Source: CBDHDN01 sp965261585 (GTDB lineage Bacteria; Pseudomonadota; Alphaproteobacteria; UBA6615). From it: a DNA stretch of 34,304 bases. Under the pieces are notes generated by a model. The model ran no database searches. It had not been told where the DNA came from and worked only from the letters and a program-made list of their open reading frames with translations. Positions 24,317 to 31,899 of this stretch are shown here, in pieces (the first letter of the stretch is position 1; each line of letters starts with the position of its first letter). The stretch is taken from positions 1 through 34,304 of the forward strand of contig CBDHDN010000028.1 of NCBI GenBank assembly GCA_965261585.1. The letters run 5' to 3'. A program made the position numbers and the translations under genes.

Positions 24317-24392
24317 TGGTGCCGGCTGAGGGATTTGAACCCCCGACCTACTGATTACAAATCAGTTGCTCTACCAGCTGAGCTAAGCCGGC
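24317..24392 (-). tRNA. tRNA-Thr (anticodon UGU), host attachment gene
   Basis: On the minus strand GCCGGCTTAGCTCAGCTGG.. folds into a full cloverleaf: acceptor GCCGGC(T) with (A)GCCGGC, D-arm GCTCAGCTGGTAGAGC, anticodon arm ACTGA-TTTGTAA-TCAGT (anticodon TGT at 34-36), T-arm TCGGGGGTTCAAATCCCTC-like, encoded CCA at 24319-24317. Its 3' half (24323-24365) is the attR core, so the element preserves an intact tRNA at this end. Confidence 0.95.
24323..24365. repeat. attR core within tRNA-Thr
   Basis: Forty-three bases identical to attL 14123-14165. They cover the 3' half of the tRNA from the anticodon stem to the acceptor stem, a classic tyrosine-integrase crossover region. Confidence 0.9.
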
Positions 24393-25060
24393 TCGCGGTG
24401 CTCCGCCACGGGCGGACCGCGTCCGTGGCGACCAGGCGATATTGTTGTCCCGCGCCCCTATAGCCAATGTCCCGGGGGCGGACAAGGGCGTGCGGATCGG
24501 CTCGGGCGGCGCGTTCGCAGGGCGCGGTGGCCGCCGAGTCGGCGCTCGAGAGCGGCGCTATCTCGTCCATGACCCCTTTCCAGAGAGCGACCGGAAGCAC
24601 GGCTGCGTCGTCGGCCTGGACCCGGCGTACAGGAAGCGAGCGCCGCGGTGACGGGTGGATCGCGCACCCCAAACGGGTGATGATGGGCTCCGTTCCCACT
24701 GGGTAAACTCTCCCCGGGGGGGATTCTAATCGCCCCCTCTTGCTAAAACTAGCGTCGGCTGCCGCTTAGGGAAGCAGAAGGCAGTCGGCGCCTTTTTGCA
24801 GCTCGATTGAGCAGGACGCTGCTGCCAAACCATCGCGCCCTCCCCACCGCTGGCGCCGGCGTCGGCGCAAGACCCGGGGCTGGGCCATGCCCGTTAGCAA
24901 TCCGCTAAGAACGCCCCATGTAGCTTCAGCCGGATCGGCGCTGGGTGGCGCTTCTCCTCTTGGATCCGTTGTCAGTGCTCGCTGTCCCGAGCGAGGCGCT
25001 GTTCCGCCAGGTTCGTGTCACTCGACTTGCCAATGTTTGAGCAGAGTAGGAACCAAGATC
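24393..25060. other. Intergenic region between tRNA-Thr and the CBS gene
   Basis: I find no convincing gene in these 668 bases on either strand. A GGGGGGGAT-TCTA-ATCGCCCCC hairpin lies at 24716-24737 (one mismatch), followed by only a weak TCTT, so a terminator role is doubtful. The last 40 bases hold a weak ribosome site (GTAGGAACC) for the CBS protein. The remainder shows no repeats or recognisable RNA. Confidence 0.5.
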
Positions 25061-25522
25061 ATGGAAGCAAGGCAGTTGCTGCCCAACAAGAAAACCGCGA
25101 TCACAATTAGATCGGCCGACTCGGTTCACGAAGCGGCCCACAATATGGCGGTTCACAAGATCGGCGCCGTCTTGGTGCTCGATGCCAACGAGAAACTGTC
25201 CGGCATCATATCCGAGCGGGACATCGCAAGAGGATTGGACCGATTTGGCTCTGATTTGCCGGATAAGCGCGTTGGTGATCTGGCCACCATGCCGATCGTA
25301 ACATGTGCTCCCGGTGACGACGTCTTCGAACTCATCTGGTTGATGGATACGAACCGTATTCGCCACCTTCCGGTCGTCGATGGCGAGGATTTGCTGGGCA
25401 TGATAAGCCTTCGCGATGTCATGCGCACTCTACTGAAGGGAGCCGACGGCGAGAGCCGGCAGCTGCGCCAACTCGTACTGGCTGAACGCCCGCCGGAGCC
25501 TCGGCACCAAGCAACCCACTAA
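25061..25522 (+). CDS. Two-CBS-domain protein
   Basis: A 153-residue cytoplasmic protein made of a CBS pair, a fold that binds adenosyl nucleotides such as AMP, ATP or SAM. CBS1: AITIRSADSVHEAAHNMAVHKIGAVLVLDA with GIISERDIARGL. CBS2: PIVTCAPGDDVFELIWLMDTNRIRHLPVVDGEDLLGMISLRDVMRTLL. The start at ATG 25061 matches the family (MEARQLLPNK-x-x-x-I-T-I). No catalytic domain is fused. It stands alone on the plus strand, so its partner is unknown. Confidence 0.87.
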   Translation: MEARQLLPNKKTAITIRSADSVHEAAHNMAVHKIGAVLVLDANEKLSGIISERDIARGLDRFGSDLPDKRVGDLATMPIVTCAPGDDVFELIWLMDTNRIRHLPVVDGEDLLGMISLRDVMRTLLKGADGESRQLRQLVLAERPPEPRHQATH

Positions 25523-25618
25523 CCTACGCGAGGGGGGGGCAAACCCGATCGAAAAGGCGGAGCTGGCGATCAGCAGGTGCGGAGGAATACGGTGAGGCAG
25601 AAGACGACGGCGACAGGT

Positions 25619-25849
25619 TCAGCCCTGCCTCTCGTTCGTTTCTGCCTTTTGGTCGGTCGCCAGCGCGGCCATGTACTCGCCAAGTTTTGCCGGCGTGACG
25701 TTTGGGTAGTGCTGCTTCAGCCGCAGGACGATGGCTCGCGCCCATGCCATATCGTCCTCGACGTGGGGAGCCGCCTCAAAGATCTTCCCGATCCTGGCCC
25801 GCTTGTCTGACTCCATATTCCATGCCTTCAATCGGAACATTGGAATCAT
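25619..25849 (-). CDS. Small conserved-looking hypothetical protein
   Basis: The minus-strand frame ends ..ALATDQKAETNERQG at 25619. Possible starts are ATG 25849, 25840 or 25816 (MESDKRARIGKIFE), the last giving 65 residues. The body (KIFEAAPHVEDDMAWARAIVLRLKQHYPNVTPAKLGEYMAAL) is helical with coherent codon use, so it is probably real. I do not recognise the family. A palindrome (TTGGAATCATTCTA, 25840-25853) overlaps the upstream start codons. Confidence 0.5.
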   Translation of the reverse strand: MIPMFRLKAWNMESDKRARIGKIFEAAPHVEDDMAWARAIVLRLKQHYPNVTPAKLGEYMAALATDQKAETNERQG

Positions 25850-25920
25850 TCTAGCATTGGCCGGCCGCCGGCGCGTCCCACCGATAGGCGAGATCGTTCA
25901 TGAACGACAGCGTTTGTGAA

Positions 25921-26763
25921 TCAGCCGCCGCTGAGGAGGCGGTGTGCGCCGACGATGTTCTGCGGCAGCCAGGCCTCGTACTGGCCCCAGTCGCTGTATT
26001 GGTCGAGCCGGATCGTCTGCTGCAGTTCGGCGATCGGCGTGCCGGCATCGATGCCGGCCTGCACGGCGGCGGTCAGGTCCTCCAGGTATCCGCGATGGTC
26101 GGCGGCGTCGGCCTTGGTGCCGATGGCGCCGTGACCCGGCGCCAGGATGTCGAAATCCATGGCCTCGAGCCGCTCCAGCGAGGTGATCCAGTCCGGCAGG
26201 AAGGAATCGCCGAGGCCGCGGAACGGCAGCCGCTTGACGGTCACGAAGTCGACCGCGAACACCGTGCGCGCGTCGGGGAAGCGCATGACGATCGAGTTGT
26301 CGGTATGGTTGCGGCCGAGATGGCTGAGCTCGACCGTCTTGCCGCCGAGCCGCACGGTCATGGTGTCGGCGAACGTGAGGTCCGGCGGGCGCACGCCGCC
26401 GCTCTGCCCGGCCAGCGCCGCGGCCATGTTCGCGTGGCCGATGAACGTCGCCGTGTCGGCGAAGACGTCGCCGCCCGAGGCGTGATCGCCATGGTGGTGG
26501 CTGTAGATCACGTAGCGCACGGGCTGCTCGAAACGCTCGGCGATCTGCGCCTTGAGCCAGCGCGCGGCGTCGGCGTTGAGCGGGTCCATCGCGATAACGC
26601 CGTCCGATGTCACCAGGAACACCGAGAAGTGGGCGTTGTTCTGGAACCGGTACAGATCGCCGGCGATCTTGGTGATTGCCCGTTCTTGCGCCGCCGCGCC
26701 AGTCGCCGCCATCAGCGCCGCCGCCGTCGCGATGACGGTCAGCAGCCGTCGCAGGCCTGCCAT
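25921..26763 (-). CDS. Secreted metallo-beta-lactamase-fold hydrolase
   Basis: A 280-residue MBL-fold protein with a clear signal peptide (MAGLRRLLTVIATAAALMAATGAAAQ, cut after about residue 26), so periplasmic. The metal-binding motif is HHHGDH at residues 89-94 (YVIYSHHHGDHASGGDVF). A further His lies in LSHLGRNHTDNSIVMRFP, the Asp in VFAVDFV and the last His in ILAPGHGAIG. It resembles the periplasmic MBL proteins often found near PQQ-dependent or thiol-handling systems, but nothing adjacent points to these. The substrate is not predictable. It lies 85 bp downstream of the homocysteine methyltransferase gene, same strand. Confidence 0.88.
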   Translation of the reverse strand: MAGLRRLLTVIATAAALMAATGAAAQERAITKIAGDLYRFQNNAHFSVFLVTSDGVIAMDPLNADAARWLKAQIAERFEQPVRYVIYSHHHGDHASGGDVFADTATFIGHANMAAALAGQSGGVRPPDLTFADTMTVRLGGKTVELSHLGRNHTDNSIVMRFPDARTVFAVDFVTVKRLPFRGLGDSFLPDWITSLERLEAMDFDILAPGHGAIGTKADAADHRGYLEDLTAAVQAGIDAGTPIAELQQTIRLDQYSDWGQYEAWLPQNIVGAHRLLSGG

Positions 26764-26848
26764 GATGTCCCCTCCTCTGCCCGAACGCCCGTCGTCCGGG
26801 CCATGATACTACACGCTCACGCCGCCCCCAATTCCGCCGGGCACTCGC

Positions 26849-27892
26849 CTACAACGCGTCGCGGTAGGCTCGGTCCGTTTCGCGTTGGCCCGCGAAATCG
26901 CCCAGCGCATAGTGCCGCGACATGTCGGCCGTATAGCGGCTCGCCGGCGGCGTCCGGCCGAGCGCCTCCGCCATGGCGCGGATGTGGTGCGGGCCGGCGC
27001 CGCAGCAGACGCCGAAATACTTGACGCCCAGCGCCTTGGCCGCGGTCGTGAACGCGGCGATGTCGTGGCGCGTGCAGGTCAGCGGATCCAGGTGCACCGG
27101 AAAGGCGCGCGCATCGTCGGGGTGGCCGTGGCCGGCATCGGACAGCGACTGGAACGTCGGCTCCGCCGCGGTCGTGCGGTAGGGCACCGGCAGCGCGGCG
27201 ATCGGCACCGTGCAGACCGCCGCGATCTCCTGCAATAGCGGCAGCATGGTCGCCGGGCCGCGGGCGCAATTCAGGCCGACGACCGCGGCGCCGCGGTCCT
27301 CCAGCGCCTTGCAGGCGGCCGCCGCCGTCGCGCCGTCACGCGTCAGGCCGTCGCGGTGGATCGCCAGTGTGACGACGGTGGGCAGGCCCGTCGCCTTGAC
27401 CGCGTCGAGCGCCAGCTCGGCCTCGCCCAGGTAGGGGAGCGTCTCGGCGATCACGAAGTCGACGCCCGCGTCGGCGATCCATTCGACCTGCTCGGCGAAC
27501 AGCTCGCGGATCGTGGCGTGGCCGGCCGCGTCGTCGGGCTCATAGATGTTCGTGTTGCAGATGTTGCCGGCCACCATGGCGCTGGTCTCGGCCGCGACCG
27601 CCTTGGCGATCGCGAGCGCCTGGCGGTTCATCGGCTCGAGCTCGTCCTCGCGGCCGACCTGCTTCATCTTCTCGCGATGGGCGTAGTAGGTCAGCGCCTC
27701 GACGACGTCCGAGCCGGCATGGACGAAGTCGCGATGCAGCTGGCGCACCACGTCCGGGTGTTCCGACACCACTTCGGGCACGAACGCCCCGGCCTGCAGG
27801 TAGCCGCGCCGCTCAAGCTCGAACAGATAACCTTCCGCGCACAGCACGTCGCCCACGGCGAGCTGCTGCATGAGGCGGTTTGACTTGTTCAT
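26849..27892 (-). CDS. Homocysteine S-methyltransferase family protein (betaine-homocysteine methyltransferase-like)
   Basis: A 347-residue zinc-dependent TIM-barrel methyltransferase that transfers a methyl group (from betaine or a similar donor) to homocysteine, giving methionine. The zinc cysteines are Cys209 in VVGLNCARGP and Cys296-Cys297 in YFGVCCGAGPHHI. The start at 27892 (MNKSNRLMQQLAVGDVLCAEG) has a GGGAGGAGAG eight bases upstream. The N-terminus differs from MetH by the LCAEGYLFELERRGYLQAG opening, common to free-standing BHMT-type enzymes. The dimethylglycine-dehydrogenase-like gene lies upstream on the same strand, consistent with sequential demethylation of glycine betaine. A 17-bp tandem repeat array fills its leader. 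Confidence 0.85.
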   Translation of the reverse strand: MNKSNRLMQQLAVGDVLCAEGYLFELERRGYLQAGAFVPEVVSEHPDVVRQLHRDFVHAGSDVVEALTYYAHREKMKQVGREDELEPMNRQALAIAKAVAAETSAMVAGNICNTNIYEPDDAAGHATIRELFAEQVEWIADAGVDFVIAETLPYLGEAELALDAVKATGLPTVVTLAIHRDGLTRDGATAAAACKALEDRGAAVVGLNCARGPATMLPLLQEIAAVCTVPIAALPVPYRTTAAEPTFQSLSDAGHGHPDDARAFPVHLDPLTCTRHDIAAFTTAAKALGVKYFGVCCGAGPHHIRAMAEALGRTPPASRYTADMSRHYALGDFAGQRETDRAYRDAL

Positions 27893-27904
27893 CGACGCTC
27901 TCCT

Positions 27905-27989
27905 CCCTCTGGGCGTACCGTCCCTCTGGGCGTACCGTCCCTCTGGGCGTACCGTCCCTATGGGCGTGCCGACCCTATGGGCGTGCCGT
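27905..27989. repeat. Five 17-bp tandem repeats in the methyltransferase leader
   Basis: Three exact units CCCTCTGGGCGTACCGT (27905-27921, 27922-27938, 27939-27955) are followed by two variants with CCCTATGGGCGTGCCG (27956-27989). The proximal unit abuts the ribosome-binding site of the minus-strand methyltransferase gene. On the RNA strand each unit begins ACGG(T/C)ACGCCCA and ends AGGG. Confidence 0.9.
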
Positions 27990-28142
27990 CGCGGACAGCC
28001 TATCCGAGCCGAAAAGGATCGCGCCAGTTGGTTTTTCGCCGCACGGGGGTGCCCGCCCGGACCAGCGAAAAGCGGCACGGCTGCAGCTCGTTCTTGGCAA
28101 TTGTCGAGTCGTGGTGGCGAGCCGATGAGCTGGTTGTCCATA

Positions 28143-30568
28143 CTAGCCGCGCATGCGCGCGCCCTGGGGATCGAACAGCGGCTCGGCGATGATGCAGGCG
28201 CGGCGGCGCTCGCCCAGGATCTCGACGGCGAGGGGCGCATCGCCATGGGTTGCGCGCGGGACGAGGGCGAGCGCCACCGACTGCTGCACGCTGTGGGCAT
28301 AGCCGCCGGAGGTGACGAAGCCGACGACCTCATCGCCCTGCCAGACCGGCTCGTCGGCGACCGCGTCGGCGGCGACCGCGTCGGCGTCGGCCGCGTCGAC
28401 GACGAGGGTCACGAGCCGGCGCGGCGGCGGCGTGGCGCGCTCGGCCGCCGCCGCGTCGCGGCCGATGAAATCGCTCTTCTGGAACGCCACGAAACGGTCG
28501 AGGCCGGTCTCGGCCGGCGTGTAGTCGGGCATGTACTCGCGCAGCCAGGCGCCGAACGACTTCTCGAGCCTGAGCGACATCATCGCCCGCATGCCGAACG
28601 GCCTGAGGTCCAGCGCCGCGCCGGCCTCTCTCAGCGCCTCGTAAAGCGCGATCTGATGGTCGCGATGGACGTAGATCTCGTAGCCCAGGTCACCCGTATA
28701 GGTGACGCGGCAGATCGTCGCCGGCACCAGGCCGACCTCGGCCTCGATGGCGCGCAGAAAGGGCAGTCCGTCGTTCGAGACGTCGGCGCGGCAGACGCAG
28801 GCGAGCAGCGTGCGCGCCCGCGGCCCGGCGATCTGGAAGCCGAGCTGCTCGGTCGAGACGTTGCGCACGGCGACGCCGCGCGTCGGCAGGTGCTGCTGGA
28901 ACCAGCGCATGTGAAAGGCCTGCGCGGCGAACGAGGCGGTCAGGCGGATCCGCTCCGGCGCCAACCGCGTCATCGTGAAGTCGCCGATCAGCCGGCCCCG
29001 GGGGGCTCAGCATCGGCGTCAGCGCCATGCGGCCGACCGGCGGCACCCGGTTGGCCATCAGGCGGTTGAGCCAGGCCTCGGCGTCCGGGCCGGTGACCTC
29101 GTACTTGCCGAAATTGTGGATCTCGTTGAGGCCGACGGCCTCGCGCACGGCGCGGCACTCCTCGGCCACAGCGGCGAAGGCATTGGAGCGGCGGAACGTC
29201 GGCACCTCGTAGGGCGCCGCGCCGGCCGGCGCGACGTAGTTCACGTGCTCCATGCCGTAGCCGACGCCGAAGACGGCATTCTGCGCCCGCCAGAGGCCAT
29301 AGGCCGGGGTCGTGTTGAGCGGCCGCGCCGCCGGCAGCTCTTCGTTCGGATAGGCGATGGCGAAGCACCGCTGGTAGTTCTCGACGACCTTCCGGCGCGT
29401 GTAGGTCCGCGTCGTGAAATCGCCGAAGCGGGCGACGTCCATGGCGAAGACGTCGCGCGACGGCTCGCCCTCGACCATCCATTCGGCCAGCGTCAGGCCG
29501 ACGCCGCCGCCCTGGCTGAAGCCGGCCATGACGGCGCAGGCCGCCCAGTAGCCCGGCACGCCCGGCACCGGCCCGACCAGGGGATTGCCGTCCGGCGCGA
29601 ACTTGAAGGGGCCGTTGATGACCCGCTTGATGCCGGCGTGCTCGAGGCAGGGGTAGCGGCCGAACGCGGCCTCCAGGGGCTCGGCGATGCGGTCCAAATC
29701 GTCGGGCAGCAACTCGTGGCCGAAATCCCACGCGGTCCCGTCGACGGCCCACGGCGCGCAGTCCTGCGTAGATGCCGAGCACCAGGCCGCGCCCTTCCTG
29801 GCGCAGATAGGTCTCGCCGCCGGGGTCGATGACGTGCGGCAGCTCGTTGTCGCGTTCATAGACCTCGGGGATGTCGTCGGTCACCAGGTACTGGTGCTCC
29901 ATGGGATGGAGCGGCAGGGTGACGCCGGCCATCGCCCCGACCTCACGGGCCCACAGGCCGGCGGCGTTGACGACGTGCTCGGCGTGGATCGTGCCCTGCT
30001 CGGTCACCACGTCCCAAGTGCCGTCGCCGCGTGGGCTGAGTGCCTTGACCGGATTGCGCAGCACGATCTCGGCACCCTGCCGGCGCGCCGCCTTGGCGTA
30101 GGCGTTGGTCGTGCCGGCCGGGTCGAGGTGGCCGTCGAGCGGGTCGTAGAGCGCGCCGACGATGCCCTCGGTGTTCGTGATCGGCGACAGCGCCTGGACC
30201 TCTGTCGGCCCGACGAGCTCAGTCTCCAGGCCCATATAGCGGTGCTTCGCGCGCTCGACCTTGAGGTAGTCTATGCGGTCCGGGTCGGTCGCGATCGTCA
30301 GGCCGCCGACATCGTGCAGGCCGCACGACTCCCCGGAGATCGCCTCCAGCTCCTTGTAGAGCTGGATCGTGTAGCCCTGCAGCGCGTCGATGTTGGTGTC
30401 GGCGTTCAGCGTGTGGAAGCCGCCGGCGGCGTGCCAGGTCGAGCCGGAGGTCAACTCTGAGCGCTCGATCAGCACGACGTCCCTCCAGCCCAGCTTGGTC
30501 AGGTGGTAGAGCACGCTGCAGCCGACCACCCCGCCGCCGATCACGGCAACCCGCACAGGCGATTTCAT
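28143..30568 (-). pseudogene. FAD-dependent dimethylglycine/sarcosine dehydrogenase-like protein (DAO + GcvT domains), two frameshifts
   Basis: The enzyme family oxidatively demethylates N-methylglycines and passes C1 units to tetrahydrofolate. From ATG 30568 (GGGAGG ten bases upstream) it begins with the FAD-binding VAVIGGGVVGCSVLYHLTKLGW, then ERSELTSGSTWHAAGG (covalent-FAD-type S-T-W-H) and EHQYLVTDDIPE. Frame 1 is lost near 29770; the middle continues WAVDGTAWDFGHELLP.. to ..RVPPVGRMALTPMLSP. At a C/G run near 28993 it shifts again to RLIGDFTMTRLAPERI.. The GcvT-like C-terminal domain (YTGDLGYEIYV, GMRAMMSLRLEKSFGAWLREYMPDYTPAE) ends at 28143. Total about 808 residues, normal for the family. 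Both breaks are small indels, one in a homopolymer, so the gene may be intact in reality. Confidence 0.85.
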
Positions 30569-30589
30569 CGCGGCCTCCCGTCGGTTGGC

Positions 30590-30640
30590 CTACCCCTGCC
30601 GGCCCCGGCGCACCTCGTAGAGCGCGACCGCCGCGGCGTA
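30590..30640 (-). pseudogene. Fossil of an rlmB 3' end between the dehydrogenase and ridA
   Basis: Sixteen codons and a TAG read YAAAVALYEVRRGRQG, matching the C-terminus of the rlmB gene 440 bp away (NAAAVALYELRRGLA) in sequence and strand. It begins about 10 bp after the ridA stop. This looks like the original rlmB tail left behind when ridA plus a new rlmB tail arrived. Confidence 0.6.
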
Positions 30641-30649
30641 GGGTAGCCC

Positions 30650-31000
30650 TCACACCAAAGCGGCGGTCACGACGATCTCGATGAGATCATCGCCCGCCAA
30701 ATCCGCACCGACGCAAGCGCGTTGGGGCCAGTGCTCTTCACTGCCAACCCACTCGCGCCATACGGCATCCATAGCTGGCTTCGTCGACATGTCCCGCAGA
30801 TAGACGGTCGCTTGCAGCAATCCGCTTTTGCCGCTTCCCGTTTCGCTGAGAAGCTTTTCAAGTGTTTCCAGTGTCAGGCGGGTTTGCTCCGAGATGCCGT
30901 CGGCCGACGTCGTATCCGTCGCAACCGCGTAGACGACGCCACCGTGCGCCACCGCGCGGCAGCGCCCCTTGCTCTTTCCGTGAAATCGCTTGATCGTCAT
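30650..31000 (-). CDS. RidA/YjgF/YER057c/UK114 family protein
   Basis: A 116-residue RidA-superfamily protein; the best-known members are trimeric enamine/imine deaminases that remove reactive 2-aminoacrylate-type intermediates. It shows RAVAHGGVVYAVATDTTSADGISEQTRLTLETLEKLLSETG and LLQATVYLRDMSTKPAMDAVWREW. The end GADLAGDDLIEIVVTAALV has the usual E-I-x-x-x-A. The Arg of the archetypal active site (R-(T/A)-C-V) may be in QRACVGADL. It is likely cotranscribed with rlmB upstream (38 bp gap). The 3' flank carries a fossil rlmB tail, so it seems to have been inserted between rlmB and the dehydrogenase. Confidence 0.87.
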   Translation of the reverse strand: MTIKRFHGKSKGRCRAVAHGGVVYAVATDTTSADGISEQTRLTLETLEKLLSETGSGKSGLLQATVYLRDMSTKPAMDAVWREWVGSEEHWPQRACVGADLAGDDLIEIVVTAALV

Positions 31001-31037
31001 GGGCCTTCCTTCCCGAATTTGTGCGCAGCGCGCCTTG

Positions 31038-31820
31038 TCAGGCCAGGCCGCGGCGCAGTTCGTAAAGCGCCACCGCGGCGGCGTTCGACACGTTCAGGCT
31101 GTCGACGGCGCCGCCGGCCGGAATCCGCACCAGCTGGTCGCAGCCCTCGGCCATCAGGCGGCGCAGGCCGGCGCCCTCGGCACCGAGCACCAAGGCGTTG
31201 CGGCCCTCGGGCCGCGCCTCGGCCAGCGCGGTCGGCGCCGCGGCGTCGAGGCCCAGGGCCCAGCAACCGGCCGTCTTCAGGGACCCGAGGGCGCGGGCCA
31301 GGTTGGCGACGCGCGCCAGGGGCACGTGCTCCAGAGCGCCCGACGCCGCCTTGGCCAGGACGCCGCCGGCGGGCGGTGCATGGCGGTCCTGCATGACCAC
31401 CCCGGCGGCACCGAACGCGGCGGCCGAGCGTAGCACCGCACCGACATTGTGCGGATCCGTCACTTGATCGAGCACGACCACAACGGCCCGCGGGTCGGTC
31501 GCCACGGCGTCGCACAAATCATCCAGCGTCGTCGGCGGCAGCGGCTCCACCGACAACGCCACGCCCTGATGCACCGCGCCGGCCGGCAGCAGCGCGGCAA
31601 GTGCTCCCTTGTCGACGCGTTCCGCCGGTGGCGCCCCGGTGTCCGCGTCGATGCGCGCCAGCGCCTCGTCGCCGGTGATCACGAGCCGCCGGCAGCGCCG
31701 CGCCGGGTTGGCCAGCGCCGCCCGCACGGCATGCAGGCCGAACAGCCAGACCGCGCCGTCGGCGGCGGCGGGCGAGCGTTGCCGGCGGCGTCGCGGGCGC
31801 TGTTCCTTGTGTGCGGGCAT
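31038..31820 (-). CDS. rlmB: 23S rRNA (guanosine-2'-O-)-methyltransferase RlmB (SPOUT/TrmH family)
   Basis: A 260-residue SPOUT methyltransferase expected to methylate the ribose of G2251 in 23S rRNA using SAM. An N-terminal basic tail leads to the substrate-binding domain (WLFGLHAVRAALANPARR). The knotted catalytic domain has motif 1 LDQVTDPHNVGAVLRSAAAFGA, motif 2 NALVLGAEGAGLRRL and motif 3 RIPAGGAVDSLNVSNAAAVALYE. The gene is intact. It neighbours the tRNA-Tyr/tRNA-Gly pair, an arrangement I associate with alphaproteobacterial chromosomes, so this end of the window is backbone. Confidence 0.93.
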   Translation of the reverse strand: MPAHKEQRPRRRRQRSPAAADGAVWLFGLHAVRAALANPARRCRRLVITGDEALARIDADTGAPPAERVDKGALAALLPAGAVHQGVALSVEPLPPTTLDDLCDAVATDPRAVVVVLDQVTDPHNVGAVLRSAAAFGAAGVVMQDRHAPPAGGVLAKAASGALEHVPLARVANLARALGSLKTAGCWALGLDAAAPTALAEARPEGRNALVLGAEGAGLRRLMAEGCDQLVRIPAGGAVDSLNVSNAAAVALYELRRGLA

Positions 31821-31899
31821 GGCGTTTCAGTTCGGCTGCCGCGGGATCGCGGCCGGCGCCCTCGCGCGGCCCCCACTAAGCGTTAACAAGCCGCTGCTA

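Larger units (their letters stand above)
14123..24365 (+). mobile_element. Integrated phage satellite-like element (cf-PICI-like) in tRNA-Thr
   Basis: It is bounded by identical 43-bp copies of the tRNA-Thr 3' half (14123-14165 and 24323-24365), with the intact tRNA at the right end and a tyrosine integrase next to the left end. Content in order: integrase, small ORF, excisionase-like gene, primase-helicase, small ORF, portal, major capsid protein, prohead protease, large terminase, two unknown genes. There is no tail, tape-measure, baseplate, lysis or CI-type repressor gene. At 10.2 kb, an integrase-primase-head/packaging set matches the capsid-forming satellite plan. The alternative is a prophage that lost its tail and lysis genes by deletion. 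All genes point the same way. Confidence 0.75.

Noticed and set aside
27905..27989. CRISPR array
   Set aside because: Units are 17 bp and contiguous without spacers, so it is a simple tandem repeat.
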